This document shows, in pieces, positions 6,649-15,025 of a stretch of DNA of 64,000 nt. The DNA is taken from the NCBI RefSeq assembly GCF_937900395.1, contig NZ_CALCDX010000216.1, positions 83,475 through 147,474 on the forward strand, given 5' to 3'. Each line of letters starts with the position of its first letter. The stretch's first letter is position 1. A program made the position numbers and the translations under genes. Source of the DNA: an uncultured Caulobacter sp. (GTDB lineage Bacteria > Pseudomonadota > Alphaproteobacteria > Caulobacterales > Caulobacteraceae). Below the pieces are notes generated by a model, which was given only the letters and a program-made list of their open reading frames with translations, made no database searches and had not been told where the DNA came from.

Positions 6649-9357
6649 ATGAAGACCACCAACTCACGCCACGCCTGCGTCTCGCATCTGGCCATGATCG
6701 CCGCCGCCTGGTCGGCCGCATCGGCCGTGCAGGCGCAAACCGCGCCGCAGACCTCGACCATCGAAGACACAGCGGTCTCGGAGATCGTCGTCACGGGCAC
6801 TAGCATTCGCGGCGTGGCGGCCGCTGGCTCGCCGACCGTCGGCGTGAGCCTTCAGGACCTGAAGGCCTCCGGCGCCGGCGCGCCGAGCGATGCGTTGCGC
6901 ATGCTGCCGCAAGTCCTGAACCTGGGCGCCGATGAAAGCCGCAACAGCTTCAACGGCGGGGCGCAAGATGCCGCGGCCAACTCCACCGCCGTTCGGACCG
7001 CCAACCTCCGCGGCATCGGCCCCGAGGCCACCCTCCTGCTGCTGAACGGTCGCCGCCTGGCGCCGAACGGCATCATCAAGGCGCTCGGCGACCTTGACCA
7101 AATCCCGACTTCCGCCGTCGGACGCATCGAGGTCGTCACCGACGGCGCCTCGGCCATCTACGGCTCGGACGCCGTGGCCGGGGTCGTGAACCTGATCACG
7201 CGCCGCTCCCTTGACGGCGGCGAGACCACGTTCCGCTACGGGTTCGCCGACAACGTCTCCCAGAAGCAGTACAGCCAGACCTTCGGCAAGACCTGGGACA
7301 CCGGCGAGCTGTTCTTCTCGTTCGAGCACAATGAGCGGGGCAATCTGTCGGGCGCGGATCGCGACTTCGCCAGCCAGAACCGTACCGCGCGGGGCGGCTC
7401 GGACGCCCGCCCCTTCACCGCCGCGCCCGGCAACATCGTCATCGGCGGCGTGCGCTACGCCCTGCCCGCCGGCAATGGCGTCGGCGTCAACCCGTCCGCC
7501 TTGGTCGCGGGCACGGCCAACCGCTATGACGAAGGGGCGGCCGCGGACCTGCTGCCGAAGCAGAACCGGAACACGATCCTCTTCAATGTGCACCAGCACA
7601 TCGGCGATAAGGCCGAGGTCTGGTACGAAGGCTTCTACACCCGCCGCAAATTCAACCTGGCGGCGCCGCCCGCCCTGTTCAGCCTGACGGTGCGGAACAC
7701 CAACCCCTGGTTCGTCTCACCCGCCGGCCAGACCTCGGAGACGGTCGAATATCGCCTGACCGACGACGCCGATCCGAACTCGACGGGGTTCGAGAACGCC
7801 CAGCAGAACGCGATTGGTTTCAACTACGATCTGGGCAAGCAATGGCGGATCGCCGCCTATGCCGACCACAGCATCAGCCGGGGCTTCCAGGATCGGAAGA
7901 ACGTGCTGAACAACGCCGCCCTGACCGCCGCCCTGGCGAGCAGCGACCCGACCACGGCGTTCAATCCCTTCGGCAATGGCGCGTTCAACCGCACGAACAA
8001 CGCGCGCCTGCTCGACATCATCGACGCCAACCGCGCGACGTGGGGCACAAACATCGCCAAGGACTACTCGATCAAGGCCGATGGTCCGATCTTCAACCTG
8101 CCCGCCGGCTCGGTCCGCGTCGCGGTGGGCGCGGAATATCACGACAACAGCTTCAAGCAGACGCTCGAGGCCACCAACGTCCTGGCCAGCGGCGCGGCGA
8201 CCTACAAGATCGTAAGCAACAGCCGCGACATCAAAACCGTCTACGGCGAGCTGTTCGTGCCGATCGTCGGCCCCTCCAACGCCCTGCCTGGCGTGCAGCG
8301 CCTGGAGCTGTCGCTGGCGGGCCGCCGCGAGGACTATTCCGACTTCGGCAAGACCACAAACCCTAAGATCGGGGTGATCTACGCGCCGGTTGCAGACCTG
8401 ACGCTGCGCGCCACCTACGGCACGTCGTTCCGCGCCCCGTCGCTGATCGACAGCGCCGACCAGATCAAGAACATTTTCATCCAGAACCTGACCGATCCCG
8501 CTTCGGCCACCGGCGTCACGCGCGGCATCTTCACCAACGGCGGCAACGGACAGCTTGGTCCTGAAACCGCCAAGACCTGGTCGGCGGGCTTCGACTGGAA
8601 GCCCAAGGCCATCAACGGCCTCAACGTCTCGGCCACCTGGTACAAGATTCTCTACAGCAACCGCATCGACGTGACCCCCAACACGGCCCTGGCCAACGGC
8701 TCGGTCTATGCGCCCTTCATCACGCGCCGGCCGGCGGCGTCGGACGCCGCCGCCACGGCCGCCTTCAACGCCCTCGTCGCCGCGGCCATGGCTAGCCCCG
8801 ACCTGCAAAACCCGGTCGAGCCGGTCGCCAACATCAACGTGCTGATCGACGGCCGTCGCCAGAACCTGGGTAAGCTCGACCAGCGCGGCCTCGATGTCTC
8901 GGTTCGCTATGCCTTCGCCACGCCGGTCGGCGACTGGACGGTGTCGACCGAGGTCGCCAAGGTCCTGAAACTTGAACGCAAGACCGCGGCGAGCGCCCCT
9001 TGGCAAGACGTGCTGGACACCTTCGGCAACCCCATCGACCTGCGCGTGCGCAGCGCGCTGGGCTGGCGCTCGGACGGCTGGTCGGCCAACCTTTTCGCCA
9101 ACTATACCGACAGCTACCTGAACACGGCGGTCACCCCGAACGTGAAGGTCAAGAGCCAGACCATCTTCGACGCCACCGCGTCCTACGCCTTCGAGCGCGA
9201 GGCGGGCTGGGCCAAGGATCTGCGGATCTCCGCCAACGTCATGAACCTGTTCGACAAGGATCCGCCGATCGTCCTGAACGGCACCCTTTCGTGGGACAGC
9301 CAGGCCGCCTCGCCGCTGGGCCGCTTTGTCTCCGTGGAGATCAGCAAGGCCTGGTGA
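6649..9357 (+). CDS. TonB-dependent outer-membrane receptor (locus A)
   Basis: This 902-residue receptor has a signal peptide (to ...SAVQAQ), a plug domain beginning VSEIVVTGTSIRG and containing the NLRGIGPEATLLLLNGRRLAP and DGASAIYGSDAVAGVVNLITR segments, and a long beta-barrel ending in the aromatic-terminated strand VSVEISKAW. It would import a ligand across the outer membrane using TonB/ExbBD energy. No STN signalling domain is present. The frame is open upstream to 6553, but ATG 6649 has GGGAGG at proper spacing and starts the signal peptide. It heads an operon with a CocE-like hydrolase, a CapA-like protein and a MarR regulator. A hairpin with T-run follows the stop. The ligand is unknown; nearby enzymes suggest an ester or amide of an organic acid. 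Confidence 0.92.
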   Translation: MKTTNSRHACVSHLAMIAAAWSAASAVQAQTAPQTSTIEDTAVSEIVVTGTSIRGVAAAGSPTVGVSLQDLKASGAGAPSDALRMLPQVLNLGADESRNSFNGGAQDAAANSTAVRTANLRGIGPEATLLLLNGRRLAPNGIIKALGDLDQIPTSAVGRIEVVTDGASAIYGSDAVAGVVNLITRRSLDGGETTFRYGFADNVSQKQYSQTFGKTWDTGELFFSFEHNERGNLSGADRDFASQNRTARGGSDARPFTAAPGNIVIGGVRYALPAGNGVGVNPSALVAGTANRYDEGAAADLLPKQNRNTILFNVHQHIGDKAEVWYEGFYTRRKFNLAAPPALFSLTVRNTNPWFVSPAGQTSETVEYRLTDDADPNSTGFENAQQNAIGFNYDLGKQWRIAAYADHSISRGFQDRKNVLNNAALTAALASSDPTTAFNPFGNGAFNRTNNARLLDIIDANRATWGTNIAKDYSIKADGPIFNLPAGSVRVAVGAEYHDNSFKQTLEATNVLASGAATYKIVSNSRDIKTVYGELFVPIVGPSNALPGVQRLELSLAGRREDYSDFGKTTNPKIGVIYAPVADLTLRATYGTSFRAPSLIDSADQIKNIFIQNLTDPASATGVTRGIFTNGGNGQLGPETAKTWSAGFDWKPKAINGLNVSATWYKILYSNRIDVTPNTALANGSVYAPFITRRPAASDAAATAAFNALVAAAMASPDLQNPVEPVANINVLIDGRRQNLGKLDQRGLDVSVRYAFATPVGDWTVSTEVAKVLKLERKTAASAPWQDVLDTFGNPIDLRVRSALGWRSDGWSANLFANYTDSYLNTAVTPNVKVKSQTIFDATASYAFEREAGWAKDLRISANVMNLFDKDPPIVLNGTLSWDSQAASPLGRFVSVEISKAW

Positions 9358-9387
9358 TCTCCGATCTTCCCCCCGGGAACACCTTTG

Positions 9388-9411
9388 GCGGGCGAGCTTG
9401 GCTTCGCCCGC
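9388..9411 (+). terminator. Rho-independent terminator or attenuator after the receptor gene
   Basis: An 8-bp perfect stem (GCGGGCGA/TCGCCCGC, 8-base loop) is followed by a T-rich run (CTTCTTTTT). It lies between the receptor stop and the hydrolase start at 9436, so it probably lets the receptor be made in excess over the downstream genes. Confidence 0.75.
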
Positions 9412-9435
9412 TGCTTCTTTTTCAGTGAGCCTCGT

Positions 9436-11169
9436 ATGAAGTCCTCAGCGATCGCCCTCGCCGCCGCGCTTTCGGTCACCAGCGCAGCCTTGCCCGCCGT
9501 CGCCGCCCCGCCGTCCAACTTCGGCGCCTATGCGCCCAAGGATATCTATTCGCAGCAGGTGGCGACCTCGTTCTACCTGCCCATGCGCGACGGCACGAAG
9601 ATCGCGATCTCGCTGCACCGGCCGGCGGTCGACGGTAAGCCCGTGGACACGCGGCTGCCGGTCATCTGGCACCATACGCTGGATATCGAAAAGTCCGGCG
9701 TGCGCGAGACGGGGGCGGCCCAGTCTCTCACCGACCTCACCCGCGCGGGCTATGTGGTCGCGATCGTGGCGCGCCGAGGCAACGGCGCCTCGTTCGGCGT
9801 CCGACGCGGCTACGAAGACTTCACCGAGGGCTTCGACGCCTACGAGATCACCGAATGGCTGGCCGCCCAGCCGTGGTCCAGCGGTCGGATCGGCATGTAC
9901 GGCTGCTCGAACACGGGCGAGGCGGTGATGCACGCCATGATCGCCCGTCCGCCGCATCTGAAGGCGGCCTTCGCCGGCTGCTTCGCCTGGGAGCGCTACG
10001 ACGGCCACACGCGCGGCGGCATCATCTCCCAATATGGCACCGGCCCCACCCGGACGCTCGAAGACGACATGAAGGCCACGCCGGTCCAGGGCGACGAGGA
10101 TCGCGTCCTGCTGCGCCAGGCGGCGGAGGAACACCAGAAGTCGACCAACCTGCTCGAGCTGATGAAGTCCATGCCCTATCGCGACAGCTGGTCGCCGTTG
10201 GTCATGGCCAAGTTCTGGGGCGAGGTCAGCATTGGCGCCTATCTCAGCCAGCTCAAGGCCTCGAACGTGCCGCTTTATATCCAGGGCGGCTGGTACGACG
10301 ACTTCCGCACCGAGGGCCTGATCGCCCAGGCCAACCTGCCCGCTCAGGCGCGCATCGTGATCGGCCCTTGGCGGCACTGCCTGAACGACGGCTTCGACCT
10401 GCGCGCCGAGCAGCTGCGCTTCTTCGACCACTATCTGAAAGGCGAGGCGACGGGGATCGAGACCGACGCCCCCATCCACTACTTCACGATCGGCGCGCCG
10501 AAGGGCCAGGAATGGCGCTCGACCGACCGCTGGCCGCGTCCCGACCCGCGCGACGCCCTGTTCCTGGACGCGGGCGCGTTGAAGCCCAAGCCCCCCGCCA
10601 AGACGGCGACCAGCAGTGTCACGGTCGACTACGCGCCGACCTGCCCGCCCGATCCGGTGCAACCCAACTGGGGCCCCTTCGCCCAGCCCTGCCATCCGGC
10701 CAAGGCGAGCTTCGTGTACAGCGGCCCGGTCTTGAAGGCCGACACCGAGATGACCGGCTCACCGCTGGCCGACCTGTGGATCTCGTCGACCGCGCCGGAA
10801 CAGCCCGTGTTCGCCTATCTCGAGGACGTCGCGCCGGACGGCTCGGTGACCGTGGTCAGCGAAGGCCGCCAGCGCGCCTCGCTGCGCAAGGTCGTGACAG
10901 CGCCCTGGGACACGATCGGCACGCCGTGGCGTCGCGCCTGGACCGAGGATCATCAGCCGCTGAAAGCCGGCGAGCCCGTGCGGGTGTCGTTCGACATGCT
11001 GGCGGTGTCCTACGTCTTCAAGGCCGGCCACCGGGTGCGGATCGCCGTCAGCGGCGCCGAGCCCCGCGAGCGCGCGCGGATCGAAACTTCGCCCCCGCCG
11101 ACCCTGACCTTGCACACCGGCGGCGACACGCCTTCCAGCGTGACGCTGCCCGTGCGGAGCGCCCCATGA
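9436..11169 (+). CDS. Exported CocE/NonD (S15-like) hydrolase
   Basis: This 577-residue protein has a Sec signal peptide (to about residue 24, ...VAAPP) and the two-domain plan of CocE/NonD hydrolases. First comes an alpha/beta hydrolase core with YLPMRDGTKIAISLHRP, the RRGNGASFG strand, the nucleophile elbow YGCSNTGE and the GPWRHC histidine near residue 315. A C-terminal jelly-roll domain (about 395-577) has the typical SPLADLWISSTAPEQPVFAYLEDVAPDGS and FKAGHRVRIAVSGAEPR segments. The family includes cocaine esterase and acyl-amino-acid hydrolases, so it probably cleaves an ester or amide outside the cytoplasm, feeding or following the neighbouring TonB receptor. Its stop overlaps the next ATG (ATGA). 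The start ATG lies just after the terminator hairpin. Confidence 0.85.
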   Translation: MKSSAIALAAALSVTSAALPAVAAPPSNFGAYAPKDIYSQQVATSFYLPMRDGTKIAISLHRPAVDGKPVDTRLPVIWHHTLDIEKSGVRETGAAQSLTDLTRAGYVVAIVARRGNGASFGVRRGYEDFTEGFDAYEITEWLAAQPWSSGRIGMYGCSNTGEAVMHAMIARPPHLKAAFAGCFAWERYDGHTRGGIISQYGTGPTRTLEDDMKATPVQGDEDRVLLRQAAEEHQKSTNLLELMKSMPYRDSWSPLVMAKFWGEVSIGAYLSQLKASNVPLYIQGGWYDDFRTEGLIAQANLPAQARIVIGPWRHCLNDGFDLRAEQLRFFDHYLKGEATGIETDAPIHYFTIGAPKGQEWRSTDRWPRPDPRDALFLDAGALKPKPPAKTATSSVTVDYAPTCPPDPVQPNWGPFAQPCHPAKASFVYSGPVLKADTEMTGSPLADLWISSTAPEQPVFAYLEDVAPDGSVTVVSEGRQRASLRKVVTAPWDTIGTPWRRAWTEDHQPLKAGEPVRVSFDMLAVSYVFKAGHRVRIAVSGAEPRERARIETSPPPTLTLHTGGDTPSSVTLPVRSAP

Positions 11170-12296
11170 CCGCGCCGTTCAAGCTCTACATGACCGGCGA
11201 CTTGGTTCTGGACGAACCCAACGCCGACTTCTTCTTCGACAAGGCGCGACCCTTGCTGGCGGAGGCCGACCTGCTGATCGGCCATGTCGAGGTGCCCCAC
11301 ACCACCCGAGGCCGAGAGTCGGTCGGCGACATCCCCGCCCCCGCCAGCGATCCTGAGAATTTGAAAGCGGTCGGCCGGGCGGGATTTCACATGGTGAGCC
11401 TGGCCGGCAACCACATCCACGACCGAGGCGGCGAAGGCATCGAGGACACCATCGCCAACCTGACCGCCCAGGGGATCGTCAGCGCCGGCGCCGGGCTCGA
11501 TCTCGACCAGGCCCGACGGCCCGCCTTGGCGGCCCGACGCGGCCTTCGCGTCGGCCTGCTCAGCTACAACTGCGTGGGTCCCAAGGAAGGTTGGGCCGGC
11601 CCGAAACGCGCCGGCTGCGCCTATCTGAAGATCATTACCCACTACGAACTCGAGAACGCCAACCCGGGCGGGCCGCCCAAGGTCTACACCTTCGCCGATC
11701 CCGACACGGTCGAAGCCATGCAAGCCGACGTCGCCGCGATCCGCGCGCAGGTCGACGTGCTAGTCGTCGCCTTCCACAAGGGCGTGGTCCACACCCCGGC
11801 CCACATCGCCATGTACGAGAAAGCCGTGTCGCGGGCGGCTATCGAAGCCGGCGCGGACATCGTCATCGGCCACCACGCCCACATCCTGCGGGGCGTCGAA
11901 GTCTGGCGCGGCAAGCCGATCTTCCACGGCCTGGGAAATTTCGTCACGGTCACCCGCGCCCTGACGGCGGAGGGCAACGACAACCCCGTCCGCCGCGCGT
12001 GGGCCGAAAAGCGCAAGGCGCTGTTCGGCTTCGAGCCGGATCCGGACTACCCGCTTTATCCCTTCCATCCCGAAGCCAAGAACGGCATGGTCGCGGCCTG
12101 CCACATTGATGCGAACGGTGTGATTAGCCCTGGCTTCCGGCCGATCTGGATGACTCCGACAGGCCAGCCAGAGCCGCTCGGAGATGACGCGCAAGGTCGC
12201 GCTGTGGCCGAGTATGTCGCGGCGATCAGCCATAAGGTCGGTCTCAAAACCGAATTCGCTTGGGAAGGCGACCGCGTCGTCTTCAGGAGCGCATGA
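11166..12296 (+). CDS. CapA-family (PGA_cap) metallophosphatase-like protein
   Basis: This 376-residue protein has no signal peptide. It shows the CapA/PgsA metallophosphoesterase-like motif series: MTGDLVLDEP near the N-terminus, HVEVP, SLAGNHIHDRG, FHKGVVH, and GHHAHILRGVEVWRGKPIFHGLGNFV. CapA proteins take part in poly-gamma-glutamate capsule formation in Bacillus, but stand-alone, cytoplasmic members in catabolic operons are common and of unknown activity. No capB or capC is present. The ATG overlaps the stop of the CocE-like gene by four bases, so the two are cotranslated. A role in handling the hydrolysis product of the exported enzyme is possible but unproven. Confidence 0.75.
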   Translation: MTAPFKLYMTGDLVLDEPNADFFFDKARPLLAEADLLIGHVEVPHTTRGRESVGDIPAPASDPENLKAVGRAGFHMVSLAGNHIHDRGGEGIEDTIANLTAQGIVSAGAGLDLDQARRPALAARRGLRVGLLSYNCVGPKEGWAGPKRAGCAYLKIITHYELENANPGGPPKVYTFADPDTVEAMQADVAAIRAQVDVLVVAFHKGVVHTPAHIAMYEKAVSRAAIEAGADIVIGHHAHILRGVEVWRGKPIFHGLGNFVTVTRALTAEGNDNPVRRAWAEKRKALFGFEPDPDYPLYPFHPEAKNGMVAACHIDANGVISPGFRPIWMTPTGQPEPLGDDAQGRAVAEYVAAISHKVGLKTEFAWEGDRVVFRSA

Positions 12297-12359
12297 CCAT
12301 TGACCGCGACTGACCAAATCGACGAGGAAGTCATTCAGCCGCCGGAGAAAAGACCGCCG

Positions 12360-12860
12360 ATGACCGCCAAGGCCGAGCCCATCGCGACCGTTGAAGACGA
12401 CGAGCCCCGAGGCGAGATTTCCCTTGGCGTGCTCGACGACTTGGTCGGCTTCCGGATCCGTCGGATCCAAAATCACCTGTCGCGCGCCTTCAACGCCCTG
12501 CTGGATCGCGAGGAAATCCGCCCTGGCGCATTTTCGGCGCTGGCCCTCATCGCGGCGAACCCGGGGCTTTCGCAAAAGACGCTGGCGCGCGAGGTCGGCT
12601 TCGACAAGGCGACGATCGTCGCCATCCTCGACAACATGGAACGCCTGGGCTGGACGATGCGCCAGCGTTCACAGACCGATCGGCGCCGTCACCTCCTCTT
12701 CGCCACGCCGGTCGGCCTGAAGGCTCTGGAGGAGATGCGCGCCCTGGCGCACGTCAACGAAGCGTCGATCAAGACGGCGCTGACCGACCAGGAACATCAG
12801 GTCCTGCACACGCTGCTCGACAAGCTCTACAAGCGCTGCTTCGCCGACAGCGACCAGTAG
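12360..12860 (+). CDS. MarR-family regulator, locus A
   Basis: This roughly 166-residue regulator carries a MarR winged helix: LVGFRIRRIQNHLSRAFNALL dimer helix, PGLSQKTLAREVGFDKATIVAILDNMERLGWTMRQRS recognition region, and the DRRRHLLFATPVGLKAL wing. It follows capA by under 70 bp and is the last gene of the receptor operon. It is the best candidate to bind the three palindromes at 6420, 6548 and 14344, which would give autoregulation. MarR proteins of catabolic loci usually release DNA when an aromatic acid or its CoA ester binds. The start is uncertain: TTG 12300 would add 20 residues and has AGGAG upstream, while ATG 12360 has GGAG at a longer spacing. Confidence 0.88.
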   Translation: MTAKAEPIATVEDDEPRGEISLGVLDDLVGFRIRRIQNHLSRAFNALLDREEIRPGAFSALALIAANPGLSQKTLAREVGFDKATIVAILDNMERLGWTMRQRSQTDRRRHLLFATPVGLKALEEMRALAHVNEASIKTALTDQEHQVLHTLLDKLYKRCFADSDQ

Positions 12861-12864
12861 CGTT

Positions 12865-14280
12865 TCAGGCGGCCGCCGGCTCGTTGGCCTTCAGCCAGCG
12901 CGCCCCAAGCACCAGGAAGCCCGCCGCCAGCAGGAAGCCCATCGAGACCACCACCAGGGCGGTCTGCAGCCCGGCCGCCGAGGCCTGGGCGCAGGCCTGC
13001 GCGACCTCCGTCGCCGCGCCCTTGGCCGCCCGCCCGCCTGGACAAGCCGCATGGAAGACGCCCAGGGCGGTCGGGAAGGCGCGGCCAGCGACGTTATCGC
13101 TCACGCCGCCGGCGATCAGAGGACCGGTCATGCCGCCGATCACCGTCGCGCCGAACATGAAGACGGCGGCGCCGGTGGCTCGCATGGTTCCGGGCACGAT
13201 GTTCTGCACCGCGGCGTACATCGGCCCGTTTTTGAGGTTGTAGGCGACAGAGGCGGCCAGCAACAGCGGAAGTCCCAGCGCCCAGTTCGGCTGGGCGAAG
13301 GCCAAGCCATAGAAGAGGCAAGTCAATACGCCGCCGACCGCCGGCACCAGCACGTAAGAGCGTCCGCGCGCGTCGGCCAGCTTGTCGGCCGCCAAGCCGC
13401 CCAAGAAGGTTCCAGCCAGCCCAAGCATGCCACCCAGGCCGACGACGCCGCCCGCCTCGGACAAGGTCAGGCCATGCGTGCGCATCATGAACGAGACGGT
13501 GAACACCGTGACGCCATTATAGGCCAGGCCGATGAAGGCCCCGCCCACCACCAGCATCACGAAGGCGGGGTTACGCAACAGCACGCCTAGGTCCGCCGAG
13601 AAGGTGGAATTGGACTTCGCTTCGACCTTCGCGGAGGTGTCGGCCTGGGCCCGATCGCGAGGTTCTCGGAGGGTCAGCCAGGCCAGCAGCGCGAGCACCA
13701 GACCCGGCAGACCCACGACCAGGAACGCCGCGCGCCAGCCCCACTGCTGGGCGATCAGCCCGCCGACGATCGGCGCCAGGATGGTGGCGAAGGACGGCGC
13801 GGTGCTGACGATCGACATGACCATGCCGCGTTGGCGCATGCTGAAATTGTCGGCCAGCAGCGAGTGGCTGACCGGAAGGCAACCGCCCTCCCCCATGCCC
13901 ACGCCGACGCGAAACAGCAGCAGCTGGACAAAGCCCTGGGCGACGCCGCACAGCGCCGTCATCGTCGACCAGACCGCGACCACCGCCGCCATTAGGCGGG
14001 CGCGGTTAGTCCGCTCGGCCAGTCGGGCGACAGGAATGCCGGCGACGGAGTAGAACAGCGCGAAAGCGGGACCGCTCAGCAAGCCCAGCTGCCAGTCGCT
14101 GAGCCGCAGCTCGCGCTTGATGGGCTCTTGCAGAACGTTGAGCACGATCCGGTCGAGGTAGTTGCAGATCGTGATCAGCAACAGCAGACCGACAATATAG
14201 ATATGATAGGGTCGCCAGACGATCTTGCTCGTCGCGCCAGCCTGGGACGCATCGACGTCTCCGCGCACGGCGTCAGACAT
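12865..14280 (-). CDS. MFS transporter (spinster/ACS-like), locus A
   Basis: This 471-residue inner-membrane protein has about 12 hydrophobic segments and the MFS motifs: NYLDRIVLNVLQEPI in TM1, GLLSGPAFALFYSVAGIPVARLAERTNRARL (motif A-like) after TM2, and RVGVGMGEGGCLPVSHSLLADNF in TM4. These resemble the spinster and anion:cation-symporter groups that take up organic acids. It would carry the product released by the exported hydrolase into the cell for the CoA-transferase. It is convergent with the marR gene, ending 5 bp from it, and has its own palindromic operator 64 bp upstream of the ATG, which ties it to the same regulon. Substrate unknown. Confidence 0.88.
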   Translation of the reverse strand: MSDAVRGDVDASQAGATSKIVWRPYHIYIVGLLLLITICNYLDRIVLNVLQEPIKRELRLSDWQLGLLSGPAFALFYSVAGIPVARLAERTNRARLMAAVVAVWSTMTALCGVAQGFVQLLLFRVGVGMGEGGCLPVSHSLLADNFSMRQRGMVMSIVSTAPSFATILAPIVGGLIAQQWGWRAAFLVVGLPGLVLALLAWLTLREPRDRAQADTSAKVEAKSNSTFSADLGVLLRNPAFVMLVVGGAFIGLAYNGVTVFTVSFMMRTHGLTLSEAGGVVGLGGMLGLAGTFLGGLAADKLADARGRSYVLVPAVGGVLTCLFYGLAFAQPNWALGLPLLLAASVAYNLKNGPMYAAVQNIVPGTMRATGAAVFMFGATVIGGMTGPLIAGGVSDNVAGRAFPTALGVFHAACPGGRAAKGAATEVAQACAQASAAGLQTALVVVSMGFLLAAGFLVLGARWLKANEPAAA

Positions 14281-14343
14281 AAGTTTCCTCCATGGCGTCG
14301 GTCGCCGCGCCTTCAGTGGGCGCTTTATTTGTTTCTACATCAT

Positions 14344-14364
14344 ATTGTTTGTTGCGCAAATCAT
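14344..14364. promoter_or_regulatory. MarR-type operator, copy 3 (MFS promoter)
   Basis: Arms ATTGTTTG and CAAATCAT flank a 5-bp spacer. The left arm is identical to copy 2. It lies in the gap between the MFS start (14280) and the end of the second MarR gene (14414). Confidence 0.7.
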
Positions 14365-14413
14365 TTGACGACAGGTCGATGCGGCCTGGAGCGAGTTTGC
14401 CTCGGCGGCCGAG

Positions 14414-14878
14414 CTAGATCTCGGCGATCCGTTCCAGAACGGCTAGCATCTGCTCTTTCTTGAGGTCGCCGAGCGCCGCCAGGACCTTCTTGTCATGCGC
14501 CGCATGCGCCGCTTTCGCCCCCTTCAGAAGCGCCGAGCCCTCGGGGGTTATCGAAAGGGCGTAGGAGCGCCGATCACCGGGAACCGGATCGCGCCGAACA
14601 AGCCCCCTAGCCTGCAGTTGGTCGAGAATGATGACTAGGTTCGGGCGCTGAATGCGCAACATGTCGCCGATCGCCCGCTGCTGGAGACCGGGCGTGGCCT
14701 CGATGACCAGCAAGACAGAGAGATCCGTGACGCGCAGGTCAAAGGGCTTTAGCGCCGCCAAGAGGTCCTTGAACACCGCGACCTGAGCCAGCCGGAGCAC
14801 GAACCCCACGGTGGTCTCCAACCCTCCCAACGAGAGGGCTGCCTCAGTCGTCGTCTTAAGTTCCGCAGCGTTAGCCAT
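14414..14878 (-). CDS. MarR-family regulator, locus B
   Basis: This is a 154-residue MarR protein if begun at ATG 14878, which has GAGGAAG upstream; the frame is open further but without a comparable site. Visible parts are the dimer helix (GFVLRLAQVAVFKDLLAALKPF), the helix-turn-helix (QQRAIGDMLRIQRPNLVIILDQLQARGLVRR) and the wing (DPVPGDRRSYALSITPEG). It is divergent from an aromatic-acid-type MFS gene, with a palindrome of a second class (14963-14983) between them, so it probably represses that carrier and the TonB receptor at 16500 until an aromatic ligand appears. It is only distantly similar to the locus A regulator. Confidence 0.87.
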   Translation of the reverse strand: MANAAELKTTTEAALSLGGLETTVGFVLRLAQVAVFKDLLAALKPFDLRVTDLSVLLVIEATPGLQQRAIGDMLRIQRPNLVIILDQLQARGLVRRDPVPGDRRSYALSITPEGSALLKGAKAAHAAHDKKVLAALGDLKKEQMLAVLERIAEI

Positions 14879-14962
14879 CAACGCGTCTTCCTCGCCTTGC
14901 CCGTTTCGTAGCACGGCGAGCGGATTCGCGCCGATCGTCGCGAATAGGAGCGACATTCCATA

Positions 14963-14983
14963 ATAGTTATGACACATATCAAA
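14963..14983. promoter_or_regulatory. Second-class MarR operator, copy 1
   Basis: Imperfect palindrome ATAGTTAT, 5-bp spacer, ATATCAAA, between divergent marR (start 14878) and MFS (start 15026). It matches the site at 16422-16442 at 16 of 21 positions by eye. Confidence 0.6.
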
Positions 14984-15025
14984 AAGACGCGACGTAGAGC
15001 GCGATGGTGAGAAGGGGGAGGATCC

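Noticed and set aside
9855..11165. Possible long upstream extension of the CapA-like protein
   Set aside because: The extension runs in another frame inside the CocE-like gene and is Arg/Pro/Gly-rich; ATG 11166 with ATGA overlap is the sensible start.
11166..12296. Poly-gamma-glutamate capsule synthesis
   Set aside because: Only a CapA-like domain is present, without capB or capC and without a membrane anchor.
1784..14280. Locus A as a tropane (cocaine or atropine) ester pathway, suggested by a CocE-like esterase and FldA/FldBC-like genes
   Set aside because: Family names alone do not fix the substrate, and the dehydratase-like protein lacks the cluster ligands needed for phenyllactyl-CoA dehydration.
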